DNA of 15,399 bases from JBDSTZ01 sp039927975. GTDB taxonomy: Bacteria; Pseudomonadota; Gammaproteobacteria; Burkholderiales; Burkholderiaceae_D. How positions within the stretch are numbered: the first letter of the stretch is position 1; every line of letters starts with the position of its first letter. The position numbers and the translations under genes are program-made. A model generated the notes under the pieces. It ran no database searches and was not told the DNA's origin. It saw only the letters and a list, made by a program, of their open reading frames with translations. Below are positions 1 to 6,169 of this stretch, piece after piece. Where the stretch lies: positions 1 through 15,399 of the forward strand of contig JBDSTZ010000317.1 of NCBI GenBank assembly GCA_039927975.1, given 5' to 3'.

Positions 1-1
1 C

Positions 2-1930
2 CTGCGCGCCGGCGCCTACCCCCTGTGGGGCCTGGCCTACTACCGCTGGTGGCTGGCCGACCGTCTGGTCGAAGCGGCCCCAGTCTACCTGCTGGCCGGC
101 TCCTCGCTGTACAACCTCTGGCTGCGCGCACTCGGCGCGCGCATCGGCCGCGACGTCATCATCGGCTCGGCCTCGCTGCGCGCGCCCGACCTGCTCGAGA
201 TCGGCGACGGCGCCAGCATTGGCAACGCCGTCAACTTCGAAAACGCGCGGGTCGAACGCGGCCAGCTGCTGCTCGGCCCCATCACGCTGGGCGAGAACAC
301 CTGCGTCGCCTCGTTCGCCGTCCTCGAAGGCAATACCGCGATCGGCGCCAACGGCCACCTCGAAGGCCAGTCCGCGCTGGCCGACGGCGCCCGCGTGCCG
401 GCCGGCCGGACCTGGGCCGGTTCGCCCGCGCGCGACGCCGGTCCCTTCGTCGCCACGCTGCCGCCGCGCCCGCGCGTCACCCGGTTCCGACTCGGCGCCG
501 AAGCGCTGTTCTTCGTGTTCGGCATCGTGCTCGTCGCGACCCTGTTCTTCATGCCGGTGTTCCCCAGCTTCGTGCTGATCGACTGGTTCGACGAGCGCGA
601 AGTCATGCCGTGGCTGATGGGCGCCGACATTCCGACCCAGCTGGCGCGCTATTTCGTGCTGGCCTTCCCCGCCAGCGCGGTACTGATCCTCTTGACCGCG
701 CTGGTGTCGGCGGCGATCCGTTGGGGCGCCCTGCCGCGCCTGCAGCCGGGCCGCTCGCCCGTGCACAGCAACACCTACTGCGCCAAATGGCTCGTCAGCC
801 ACATCCAGGAATCGAGCCTGAACGTGCTGCACGGGATTTACGCCACCGTCTTCGCGCCCTACTGGTACCGCCTGCTGGGCGCCAAAGTCGGGCGCGACGC
901 CGAGATCTCCACCGCGCTCGGCGTGGTGCCCGACATGCTGACCCTGGGCGACGAAACCTTCATCGCCGACGCCGTCATGCTCGGCGACGAGCAGATCGAC
1001 GGCGGCTGGATGACCATGCAGCCGACCGTCATCTCGCACCGCAGCTTCGTCGGCAACGGCAGCTACATCCCGGACGGCACCGTGCTGCCGGAGCGGGTGC
1101 TGGTGGGCGTGCACACCCACGCCCCCGACAACGAGCGCATGGCCAGCGGCGACACCTGGCTCGGCTCACCGCCCATCCACCTGCCGGCGCGCGAGGAAGT
1201 GAGCGGCTATCCCGAATCGCTGACCTACCGGCCGTCGCCGCTGCGCCGGCTCGGACGCACCCTGATCGAAGCGTTCCGCATCGTCGCCCCGCACGCGGTG
1301 GTCATCGCGGTCGGCTACACCGTGGTGCTCGACGTGATGCCGGTCGCCGGCGCCGGCCGCTGGGGCGAAGTGCTGCTCGACCTGGCGCTGGCCGGCCTGG
1401 TCTACGGCATCGGCAACTACCTGTTCGTGCTGGCCTTCAAATGGCTGCTGCTGGGCCGCTACCGCAAGCACGCCGCGCCGATGTGGACGCCGTTCGTCTG
1501 GCTGTCCGAAGGCGTCACCAATATGTACGAGGGCATCGCGGTGCCGAACTTCATGCGCTACCTGCGCGGCACGCCCTGGCTTCCGCTGGCCTTCAATCTG
1601 CTCGGTTGCAAGATCGGCCGCGGGGTCTACCTCGACACCACCGACATCACCGAGTTCGACTGCGTGACCATCGGCGACTACAGCGAATTGAACGCATTCG
1701 CCTGCCCGCAAACCCATTTGTTCGAAGACCGCGTGATGAAGATCGACCACGTGCTGATCGGCGAACGGGTGTATCTCGGACCGCGCAGCGCGGTGCTCTA
1801 CAGCGCCAAGGTGGGCGACAACGCCCGCCTCGGGCCGCTGACCCTGGTGATGAAGGGCGAGCACATCCCGGCCGGCAGCAACTGGGCCGGCTGCCCGGCC
1901 GCGCCGCTCAAACAGGCGCCGTCCGCTTGA
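2..1930 (+). CDS. Pls-like peptide synthetase C-terminal region (three beta-helix blocks and membrane segments), 5' partial
   Basis: The frame is open from the left edge to a TGA at 1928-1930 (about 642 codons), so the real start lies upstream; the ATG at 395 is internal. Three blocks of hexapeptide-repeat (left-handed beta-helix) sequence are visible, at about nt 120-440, 870-1190 and 1600-1900, with phrases such as IGRDVIIG, LEIGDGASIGN and VTIGDYSELNAFA. Between them are hydrophobic pairs at about 500-580 and 650-720, and 1290-1345 and 1375-1455. Alternating soluble blocks and membrane pairs is how the C-terminal half of poly-epsilon-lysine synthetase (Pls) and related enzymes is built; the family model is the NRPS terminal domain of unknown function. 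In Pls these blocks follow an adenylation and a carrier domain and carry out iterative amide formation at the inner membrane. Whether those domains precede this part cannot be seen, so the product is unknown. Fairly sure of the family, unsure of the chemistry. Confidence 0.82.
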   Translation: MRAGAYPLWGLAYYRWWLADRLVEAAPVYLLAGSSLYNLWLRALGARIGRDVIIGSASLRAPDLLEIGDGASIGNAVNFENARVERGQLLLGPITLGENTCVASFAVLEGNTAIGANGHLEGQSALADGARVPAGRTWAGSPARDAGPFVATLPPRPRVTRFRLGAEALFFVFGIVLVATLFFMPVFPSFVLIDWFDEREVMPWLMGADIPTQLARYFVLAFPASAVLILLTALVSAAIRWGALPRLQPGRSPVHSNTYCAKWLVSHIQESSLNVLHGIYATVFAPYWYRLLGAKVGRDAEISTALGVVPDMLTLGDETFIADAVMLGDEQIDGGWMTMQPTVISHRSFVGNGSYIPDGTVLPERVLVGVHTHAPDNERMASGDTWLGSPPIHLPAREEVSGYPESLTYRPSPLRRLGRTLIEAFRIVAPHAVVIAVGYTVVLDVMPVAGAGRWGEVLLDLALAGLVYGIGNYLFVLAFKWLLLGRYRKHAAPMWTPFVWLSEGVTNMYEGIAVPNFMRYLRGTPWLPLAFNLLGCKIGRGVYLDTTDITEFDCVTIGDYSELNAFACPQTHLFEDRVMKIDHVLIGERVYLGPRSAVLYSAKVGDNARLGPLTLVMKGEHIPAGSNWAGCPAAPLKQAPSA

Positions 1931-1980
1931 TCAGCAGCATTATTTACCTAGCTCAATATGTGCCAATAGGAAACACTGCA

Positions 1981-2020
1981 GCATGACGGGATTGTCCACT
2001 TCGCCTGGAACCCGTCATGC
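1981..2020 (+). promoter_or_regulatory. Inverted repeat that could fold over the peroxidase start codon
   Basis: Bases 1981-1990 (GCATGACGGG) and 2011-2020 (CCCGTCATGC) are perfect 10-bp reverse complements. The 20-base spacer holds a further 4-bp stem, TCCA at 1995-1998 with TGGA at 2006-2009. The right arm contains the ATG at 2017-2019, so in mRNA the start codon would be paired. No good Shine-Dalgarno sequence precedes that ATG. There is no T-run after the hairpin, so it is not a typical intrinsic terminator for the upstream gene. A translational-control role is inferred only; a 10-bp repeat of this kind can arise by chance about once in a few windows of this size. Confidence 0.4.
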
Positions 2021-3675
2021 GCAAATTCGTCTACGGCTTGACCATCGCGCTGCTGCTGTTCGCCGGCTGCTTCCTGCTGGTGTCCTGGGCCAGGGGCAAG
2101 CACATGGCGAGCTACCTGGAGGAATTCCGCCCGATCGGCGGCGTCAATAACAACTTGAACTACCCGGAACTGAACGCGGTGCCGGACCTGCCCGAACTGG
2201 CGATCGCCCCGCTCAACTTCGCCAACCCGCAGACCATGGAACTGGTGGACGGGCCCAACCCGCGCACGGTGAGCAACCGCATCGCCGGCGGCGTCAGCAC
2301 CTCCGGCGACGACGCCCAGACCACCGATCCGCTGGCCTCGGCCTGGGTCTACGTCTTCGGCCAGTTCGTCGACCATGATCTGAGCCTCGAATTTTCCCTG
2401 CCGTCCGGCCAGAGCATCGCCATTCCGGTGCCGCCCGGCGACCCGTTCTTCAAGGACGGCAGCGTGATCGACCTGACGCGCGACACCCGCAACCCGGTCA
2501 CCCGCACCATCATCAACACCGCCGCCGGCTACCTCGACCTGTCGCAGCTGTATGGTTCCACCCCGAGCGTGGCCAACGCCCTGCGCGAAGACGACGGCAG
2601 CCTGAAAAGCTCGCACGGCGGCGAAGCCCTGCAGATTATCGACGGCCGCTTCGTCGCCGGCGACCCGCGGGTCGGCGAAAACCCCGAGATCACCGCCGTC
2701 ACCACCCTCTTCATGCGCGAGCATAACTACTGGGTACGCACCCTGCACGGCCAGCACCCCGGCTGGAGCGGCGGCCAGCTCTACGACATGGCCAAGGCGA
2801 TCACCACCGCCGAATACCAGAACATCGTCTACGGCGAATTCCTGCCGCTCCTGATCGGCCCCGTGATCGGCCCCTGGGTCGCCTACGACGACAAAATCAA
2901 TCCGCAGGTGACCCAGGAATTCTCGACCGCCGCCTTCCGTGCCGGCCATAGCCAGGTGTCCGAAACCCAGTCGGGCGTCGACAACCTGGGCAACGTGACC
3001 TACAGCCAGTCGCTCGCGCAGGCGTTTTTCAACACCCCGGAAGAGACCCTCGCCAACGGCTTGAACGCGCTGATGCGCAACGTCACGCGCGAGTACGCCC
3101 AGGCCACCGACGCCTACACCGTGCCGGTGCTGCGCAACATGCTGTTCGCCCCCCTGCCGGGCGGCAGCGTCGACCAGTTCGACCTGATCGCGATCGACAT
3201 CCAGCGCGGACGCGACGTCGGGCTGGGCACGCTCAACCAGACTCGCGCCGCGCTCAAGCTGGCACCCTACACCAGCTTTGTCGAACTGACCGACGACACC
3301 ACCCTGCAGGCGCAGTTCAAGAGCCTGTACGGCACGATCGACCAGGTCGAACTGTTCATGGGCGGGCTGGCCGAGCGCCATGCCGGCGGCGCGCTGGTGG
3401 GCGAGACCTTCCAGGCCATCATCAAGCGCCAGTTCATCGCGCTTCGAGACGGCGACCGTTTCTTCTGGCGCAACCAGGGCTTCGATCCGAAGACCGCGGA
3501 CATCATCGGCCGGACGCGCCTGTCGGATCTGCTGCGGCGAAACACCGATTCCTCGCCCGTGCCGGACAATGTGTTTGTCGGCCATGCCGCAGCGGCTCCG
3601 CGCCGTAATCAGAAGGCGCCGGCGACGCCGGTCGATAATCATGGGCGGATGGGACGGCCGTTCATTTCGCCCTGA
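2017..3675 (+). CDS. Animal-type haem peroxidase, membrane-anchored
   Basis: This 552-residue protein belongs to the animal haem peroxidase (peroxinectin/myeloperoxidase-like) superfamily, which oxidises halides or organic substrates with H2O2. Key sites by homology to myeloperoxidase: Gln116, Asp119 and distal His120 in QFVDHD; catalytic Arg218 and Glu221 in GDPRVGEN; the MREHN helix at about 233-237; proximal His311 in AAFRAGHS; and the IQRGRD signature near 391-396. Asp119 and Glu221 match the acids that ester-link haem; the position of the myeloperoxidase sulfonium Met is Asn222. Residues 5-24 form one hydrophobic segment. A Cys18 is present but FAGC is a poor lipobox, so a signal anchor facing the periplasm is more likely. 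The start at 2017 keeps this anchor whole. The gene lies 86 bases after the Pls-like gene on the same strand, so a shared transcript is plausible. Family certain; substrate unknown. Confidence 0.92.
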   Translation: MRKFVYGLTIALLLFAGCFLLVSWARGKHMASYLEEFRPIGGVNNNLNYPELNAVPDLPELAIAPLNFANPQTMELVDGPNPRTVSNRIAGGVSTSGDDAQTTDPLASAWVYVFGQFVDHDLSLEFSLPSGQSIAIPVPPGDPFFKDGSVIDLTRDTRNPVTRTIINTAAGYLDLSQLYGSTPSVANALREDDGSLKSSHGGEALQIIDGRFVAGDPRVGENPEITAVTTLFMREHNYWVRTLHGQHPGWSGGQLYDMAKAITTAEYQNIVYGEFLPLLIGPVIGPWVAYDDKINPQVTQEFSTAAFRAGHSQVSETQSGVDNLGNVTYSQSLAQAFFNTPEETLANGLNALMRNVTREYAQATDAYTVPVLRNMLFAPLPGGSVDQFDLIAIDIQRGRDVGLGTLNQTRAALKLAPYTSFVELTDDTTLQAQFKSLYGTIDQVELFMGGLAERHAGGALVGETFQAIIKRQFIALRDGDRFFWRNQGFDPKTADIIGRTRLSDLLRRNTDSSPVPDNVFVGHAAAAPRRNQKAPATPVDNHGRMGRPFISP

Positions 3676-3741
3676 TCAAAGCGGTGCTCGGCGGATTGTT
3701 AACCCGCAGGTACCTCGTTCGAGTCCTGCTGCGGGGAGCCA
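3666..3741 (+). pseudogene. Degenerate tRNA-Asn (GTT) relic
   Basis: Bases 3690-3711 match the anticodon arm of bacterial tRNA-Asn (20 of 22 bases of the usual form as I recall it), with anticodon GTT at 3698-3700. Bases 3717-3741 read as a T-loop (TTCGAGT), the 3' T-stem strand, the acceptor strand and an encoded CCA. The rest does not fold: the 5' acceptor partner (TCCCCGCA-like) is missing, the D-arm is barely recognisable, the 5' T-stem strand CCTCG does not pair with CCTGC, one anticodon-stem pair is A-C, and the 3' part has one base too many. It is therefore a dead copy or an attachment-site remnant rather than a working tRNA. It starts at the very end of the peroxidase gene. The 5' boundary is set by tRNA geometry, not by similarity. 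Confidence 0.62.
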
Positions 3742-3760
3742 GAATACGAAGGTCCACATC

Positions 3761-3779
3761 AAAGGATGTCGTCCTTTTT
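3761..3779 (+). terminator. Intrinsic terminator after the tRNA relic
   Basis: A 6-bp stem, AAAGGA (3761-3766) with TCCTTT (3772-3777), closes a 5-base loop and runs into a T tract to 3779. It lies 19 bases after the CCA of the tRNA relic, as a native tRNA terminator would, and could now end transcription from the peroxidase gene. The stem is short. On the other strand the T-run is only three bases, so any role for the minus-strand gene ending at 3801 is weaker. Confidence 0.55.
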
Positions 3780-3800
3780 GCTTTGGCTCTATGGCCATTG

Positions 3801-4112
3801 CTATTTCTTCAGAGAGCCTTGTTTTTCCCACACGCTCAATATGGCATTGAAACGCTTGGTATTTTCCTCTTGAGCCGAAAGGTACTTTTCCATCCGTATT
3901 TGCTGCGCCTCGACCACATCCAGTTGATGATTGATGCGTGCCACCTGCCTGTCATACGCTGCAACTTGCGCTGCGGCTTGGGCGTTCTGGGTGGATTCGG
4001 AACTTGGGCCCAGGTGTGAAACTATTGGGCTGAGAACCAAGGTCCAAAGGAGCCAAAAAATGATCGTAAAGACGGAAGACTTCAAGCAAAAGAGCAGTAT
4101 GGGTTTGTGCAT
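3801..4112 (-). CDS. Small membrane-anchored coiled-coil protein, function unknown
   Basis: The 103-residue product has one strong hydrophobic segment at about residues 14-30 (VFTIIFWLLWTLVLSPIV), then an alanine/glutamine-rich helix likely to form a coiled coil (about 40-90, with heptad-like spacing through AAYDRQVARINHQLDVVEAQ). The end is basic (GSLKK). This fits a single-pass inner-membrane protein with its helical part outside or inside the membrane; the side is not clear. I chose the ATG at 4112 because it sits just before the membrane segment. An in-frame ATG at 4133 adds seven residues, and the frame is open further back to 4274, where the translation no longer looks protein-like. Neither start has a clear ribosome binding site. 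The stretch is less GC-rich than its surroundings. I do not recognise a family. Confidence 0.6.
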   Translation of the reverse strand: MHKPILLFCLKSSVFTIIFWLLWTLVLSPIVSHLGPSSESTQNAQAAAQVAAYDRQVARINHQLDVVEAQQIRMEKYLSAQEENTKRFNAILSVWEKQGSLKK

Positions 4113-4473
4113 TTGAATAGTTGCTGAATACATTATCGTTGACAGGCGGCGGGCGCGAAAGGTGAAGCAGTTCACAGGGTCACCCATCAGGCAGCCAGCG
4201 TCAACGCAATAAAATTTTCGGTACCTGTCCTTCGCGCCCAAAGCGATCCCGAAACCCCGGCTGTTCTCATGCATGGGTGCGGAGTCAAGTCTGTGCGCAA
4301 GCCTCAGCTTTCCGAGTTCGAGGAGGTAACGATTGAAATGGCTGGTGTCTAGCGCTTCCTCTGCAATGTGACTTGATTCACGCTATGTTCAGCGGCGCAC
4401 AGCACGCGCCCCGCCTTCGTCGTACAGTGCGCCTTTGCGCATCCCAACGCGCGCCTGGCTGCGGGGACAAGAC
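4113..4473. other. Gene-free stretch between divergent genes
   Basis: About 360 bases with no convincing gene. It separates the minus-strand small membrane protein from the plus-strand glycoside hydrolase-like gene, so promoters for both should lie here, but I see no hexamer pair I would defend. A plus-strand frame is open from 4143 to a TAG at 4350-4352, with an ATG only at 4269 (27 codons) and no recognisable product. GAGGAGG at about 4320-4326 looks like a ribosome binding site but leads into no reading frame of useful length. Base composition is more AT-rich than the flanks. Confidence 0.5.
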
Positions 4474-5790
4474 ATGGCAATGGCGTCGACTTTTCCTGGA
4501 TTCATCTTTGCCACCGGCATCGAAAACAGCATCCCGACCATCGAGCACGGCAAAGTGCGCATGGACGAAATGGAGAAATGCGGCCACTACCGCCACTGGC
4601 GCCGCGACTTCGAGCTGGTACAGCAACTCGGCATCCGCTTCCTGCGCTACGGCCCGCCGCTGCACACCAGCCTGATCGGTCCGCGCCCCTACGACTGGTC
4701 CTTCGCCGACGACACCTTCCGCGAGCTGCGTCGACGCAATTTGGTGGCCATCGTCGACCTCTGCCATTTCGGCCTGCCCGATTTTCTCGGCAACTTCCAG
4801 AACCCCGACTTTCCCGCCATCTTCGCCGACTACGCGCGCGCCTTCGCCCAGCGCTATCCCTGGATCCAGCTCTACACGCCGGTCAACGAAATGTCGATCT
4901 GCGCGATCTTCTCCTGTCTGTACGGCTGGTGGAACGAACAATTGCAGAGCGACTGCGCCTTCGTCACCGCGCTCAAGCACCTGGTCAAAGCCAACCTGCT
5001 GGCGATGCGCGCGATTCTGGAAGTGCGGCCCGACGCGCTGTTCATCCAGAGCGAATCGACCGAATATTTCCACGCCGCCTCGCCGCGCGCCATCGGCCCG
5101 GCCGAAACCATGAACGCGCGCCGCTTCCTGTCGCTGGACCTGAACTATGGCCGCCGGGTCGATTCGACCATGTACGAATACCTGCTCGACAACGGCATGA
5201 CGCGCGATGAATACCATTTTTTCCTCGACAATAATCTAAAGCACCACTGCATCATGGGGAACGACTATTACCAGACCAACGAGCACCGCGTCACGGCCGA
5301 CGGCGCCACCAGCGCCTCGGGTGAAATCTTCGGTTACGCCGTCATCACCCACCAGTACTACAACCGCTACCGGCTGCCCGTGATGCACACCGAGACCAAC
5401 CTGTGCCAGGGTCCCTGCGGCGACGAAGCCGTCAACTGGCTGCGCAAGGAATGGGCCAACGTGCTACGGGTGCGCAACAACGGCGTGCCGATCGTCGGTT
5501 TCACCTGGTATTCGCTGACCGACCAGGTGGACTGGGACAGCGGCCTGCGCGAAAACAATGGCCGGACCAACGCGCTTGGACTGGCCGACCTCGACCGCAA
5601 CCTGCGGCCGGTGGGCCACGCCTACTGCGAGCTGATTCGCGACTGGACCGAAGTATTGCCGACCCAAAGCGTGTGCCTGCAAGTGCCCATCGCCCTCGCT
5701 GAGGATTATCCGGAGCTGGCTGCGACTGCCGGCGCGAGCGCGGCGCCCGCTCCCGGCGCGACCACCAGCGCGCCGAAAAACACCGATTAA
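4474..5790 (+). CDS. Family 1 glycoside hydrolase-like protein
   Basis: This 438-residue protein reads as a TIM-barrel enzyme of glycoside hydrolase family 1 (beta-glucosidase/beta-galactosidase type). The acid/base Glu fits Glu139 in YTPVNEMS (the family's usual NEP-type site), and the nucleophile fits Glu307 in MHTETNL (the usual I/V-TENG site). Other family-like parts are the N-terminal ATGIENS and RRDFELVQQLGIRFLRYG, and the late GFTWYSLTDQVDWD with its Trp residues near the active site. The sites differ from the textbook wording, so it is a divergent member and the sugar is unknown. There is no signal peptide, which suggests the cytoplasm. The last ~30 residues are an Ala/Pro/Ser tail. 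I chose ATG 4474 because GGGGA at 4463-4467 sits six bases before it; ATG 4480 and an in-frame start at 4435 are less well placed. No operon partner is visible. Confidence 0.8.
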   Translation: MAMASTFPGFIFATGIENSIPTIEHGKVRMDEMEKCGHYRHWRRDFELVQQLGIRFLRYGPPLHTSLIGPRPYDWSFADDTFRELRRRNLVAIVDLCHFGLPDFLGNFQNPDFPAIFADYARAFAQRYPWIQLYTPVNEMSICAIFSCLYGWWNEQLQSDCAFVTALKHLVKANLLAMRAILEVRPDALFIQSESTEYFHAASPRAIGPAETMNARRFLSLDLNYGRRVDSTMYEYLLDNGMTRDEYHFFLDNNLKHHCIMGNDYYQTNEHRVTADGATSASGEIFGYAVITHQYYNRYRLPVMHTETNLCQGPCGDEAVNWLRKEWANVLRVRNNGVPIVGFTWYSLTDQVDWDSGLRENNGRTNALGLADLDRNLRPVGHAYCELIRDWTEVLPTQSVCLQVPIALAEDYPELAATAGASAAPAPGATTSAPKNTD

Positions 5791-5830
5791 ACGCAATGGC
5801 ATAGCAATGGCATGGCGCAGGCACAACAAG

Positions 5831-5860
5831 GCATGGGGTCAGGTTGAGCTGACCCCATGC
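5831..5860. repeat. REP-like palindrome (GGGGTCAG type)
   Basis: Arms GCATGGGGTCAG (5831-5842) and CTGACCCCATGC (5849-5860) are perfect 12-bp reverse complements around the 6-base loop GTTGAG. Short palindromes with a GGGGTCAG core are, to my recollection, common in this bacterial group, often near REP-associated tyrosine transposases; no transposase gene is present here. It sits exactly where the EamA remnant loses its upstream part. Being in the space after the glycoside hydrolase gene, it could also act as a transcript-end hairpin, but no T-run follows. Confidence 0.65.
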
Positions 5861-5878
5861 TTCTGCCCCATGCTTCTG
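5853..5878. repeat. 13-bp tandem direct repeat at the scar
   Basis: CCCCATGCTTCTG occurs twice back to back (5853-5865 and 5866-5878). The first copy overlaps the right arm of the palindrome at 5831-5860 and the second runs into the EamA remnant. It looks like a duplication made when the palindrome arrived or by later slippage. A looser repeat, GCAATGGCAT twice, lies just upstream at about 5793-5813. Confidence 0.6.
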
Positions 5879-6034
5879 CAACTGGCGCCCTTGAGCCACG
5901 TGGCGCCGGCGCGCGAGGTGTCGATGCTGTTCGCCGCGCTGATCGGCGGCCATTTTCTGCGCGAAGGTGACCGCCTGCAGCGGCTGCTCGGCGCCACCCT
6001 GATCGCCATCGGCGTGATTGCGCTCGCCACATAA
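5870..6034 (+). pseudogene. EamA/DMT-family transporter, C-terminal remnant
   Basis: The frame ending at the TAA at 6032-6034 reads as the last ~50 residues of a drug/metabolite transporter of the EamA family: LAPLSHVAPAREVSMLFAALIGG, then GEGD-like REGDRLQRLLGATLIAIGVIALA, which is the last membrane helix of such proteins. A full member has about 280-300 residues and ten helices, so roughly five-sixths is missing. Upstream of about 5879 the sequence is a palindrome and tandem repeat, not coding. The ATG at 5870 and the one at 5807 can open the frame, but the product would be one or two helices with a nonsense leader, so I call it dead. The preserved frame suggests the loss is fairly recent. 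Confidence 0.75.
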
Positions 6035-6169
6035 GACAACTCACTGTCACTCCGCGTCAAATCATCACGCGCGGATTAACTCCCGCCACGCAGGGAACTG
6101 CGGGCGCATTTCACCCTCATACCTCGGAGGCTTTGAAAAGAGGCCGCCACGAATTCGAGGAGAAACGCC

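Noticed and set aside
25..1986. Long plus-strand frame of 653 codons over the synthetase region
   Set aside because: Its translation is Arg/Ala/Pro-rich without family features, while the neighbouring frame gives beta-helix repeats and membrane segments. It is a high-GC shadow of the real gene.
1948..3642. 564-codon frame antisense to the peroxidase gene
   Set aside because: The plus strand has all peroxidase active-site motifs. The antisense translation is Gly/Val/Gln-rich and low in complexity, as expected from GC-rich third positions.
3684..4019. 111-codon plus-strand frame over the tRNA relic and small membrane gene
   Set aside because: It reads through the tRNA relic and terminator and is opposite the better supported minus-strand gene; its hydrophobic look is fortuitous.
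4137..4240. Scattered inverted matches (CGTTGAC/GTCAACG, GGGCGCGAA-type and GACAGG/CCTGTC pairs) suggestive of an integron or MITE-like fold
   Set aside because: The pairs are short, far apart and not all nested, so they do not make one hairpin or an attC site.
4143..4352. Plus-strand open frame with an ATG only at 4269 (27 codons)
   Set aside because: No start for most of its length, no recognisable domain and no properly spaced ribosome binding site. It could be a gene fragment but nothing supports that.
6053..6071. CGCGT/ACGCG inverted repeat before the dehydrogenase gene
   Set aside because: Five-base arms in GC-rich DNA are expected by chance and there is no regulator nearby to link it to.
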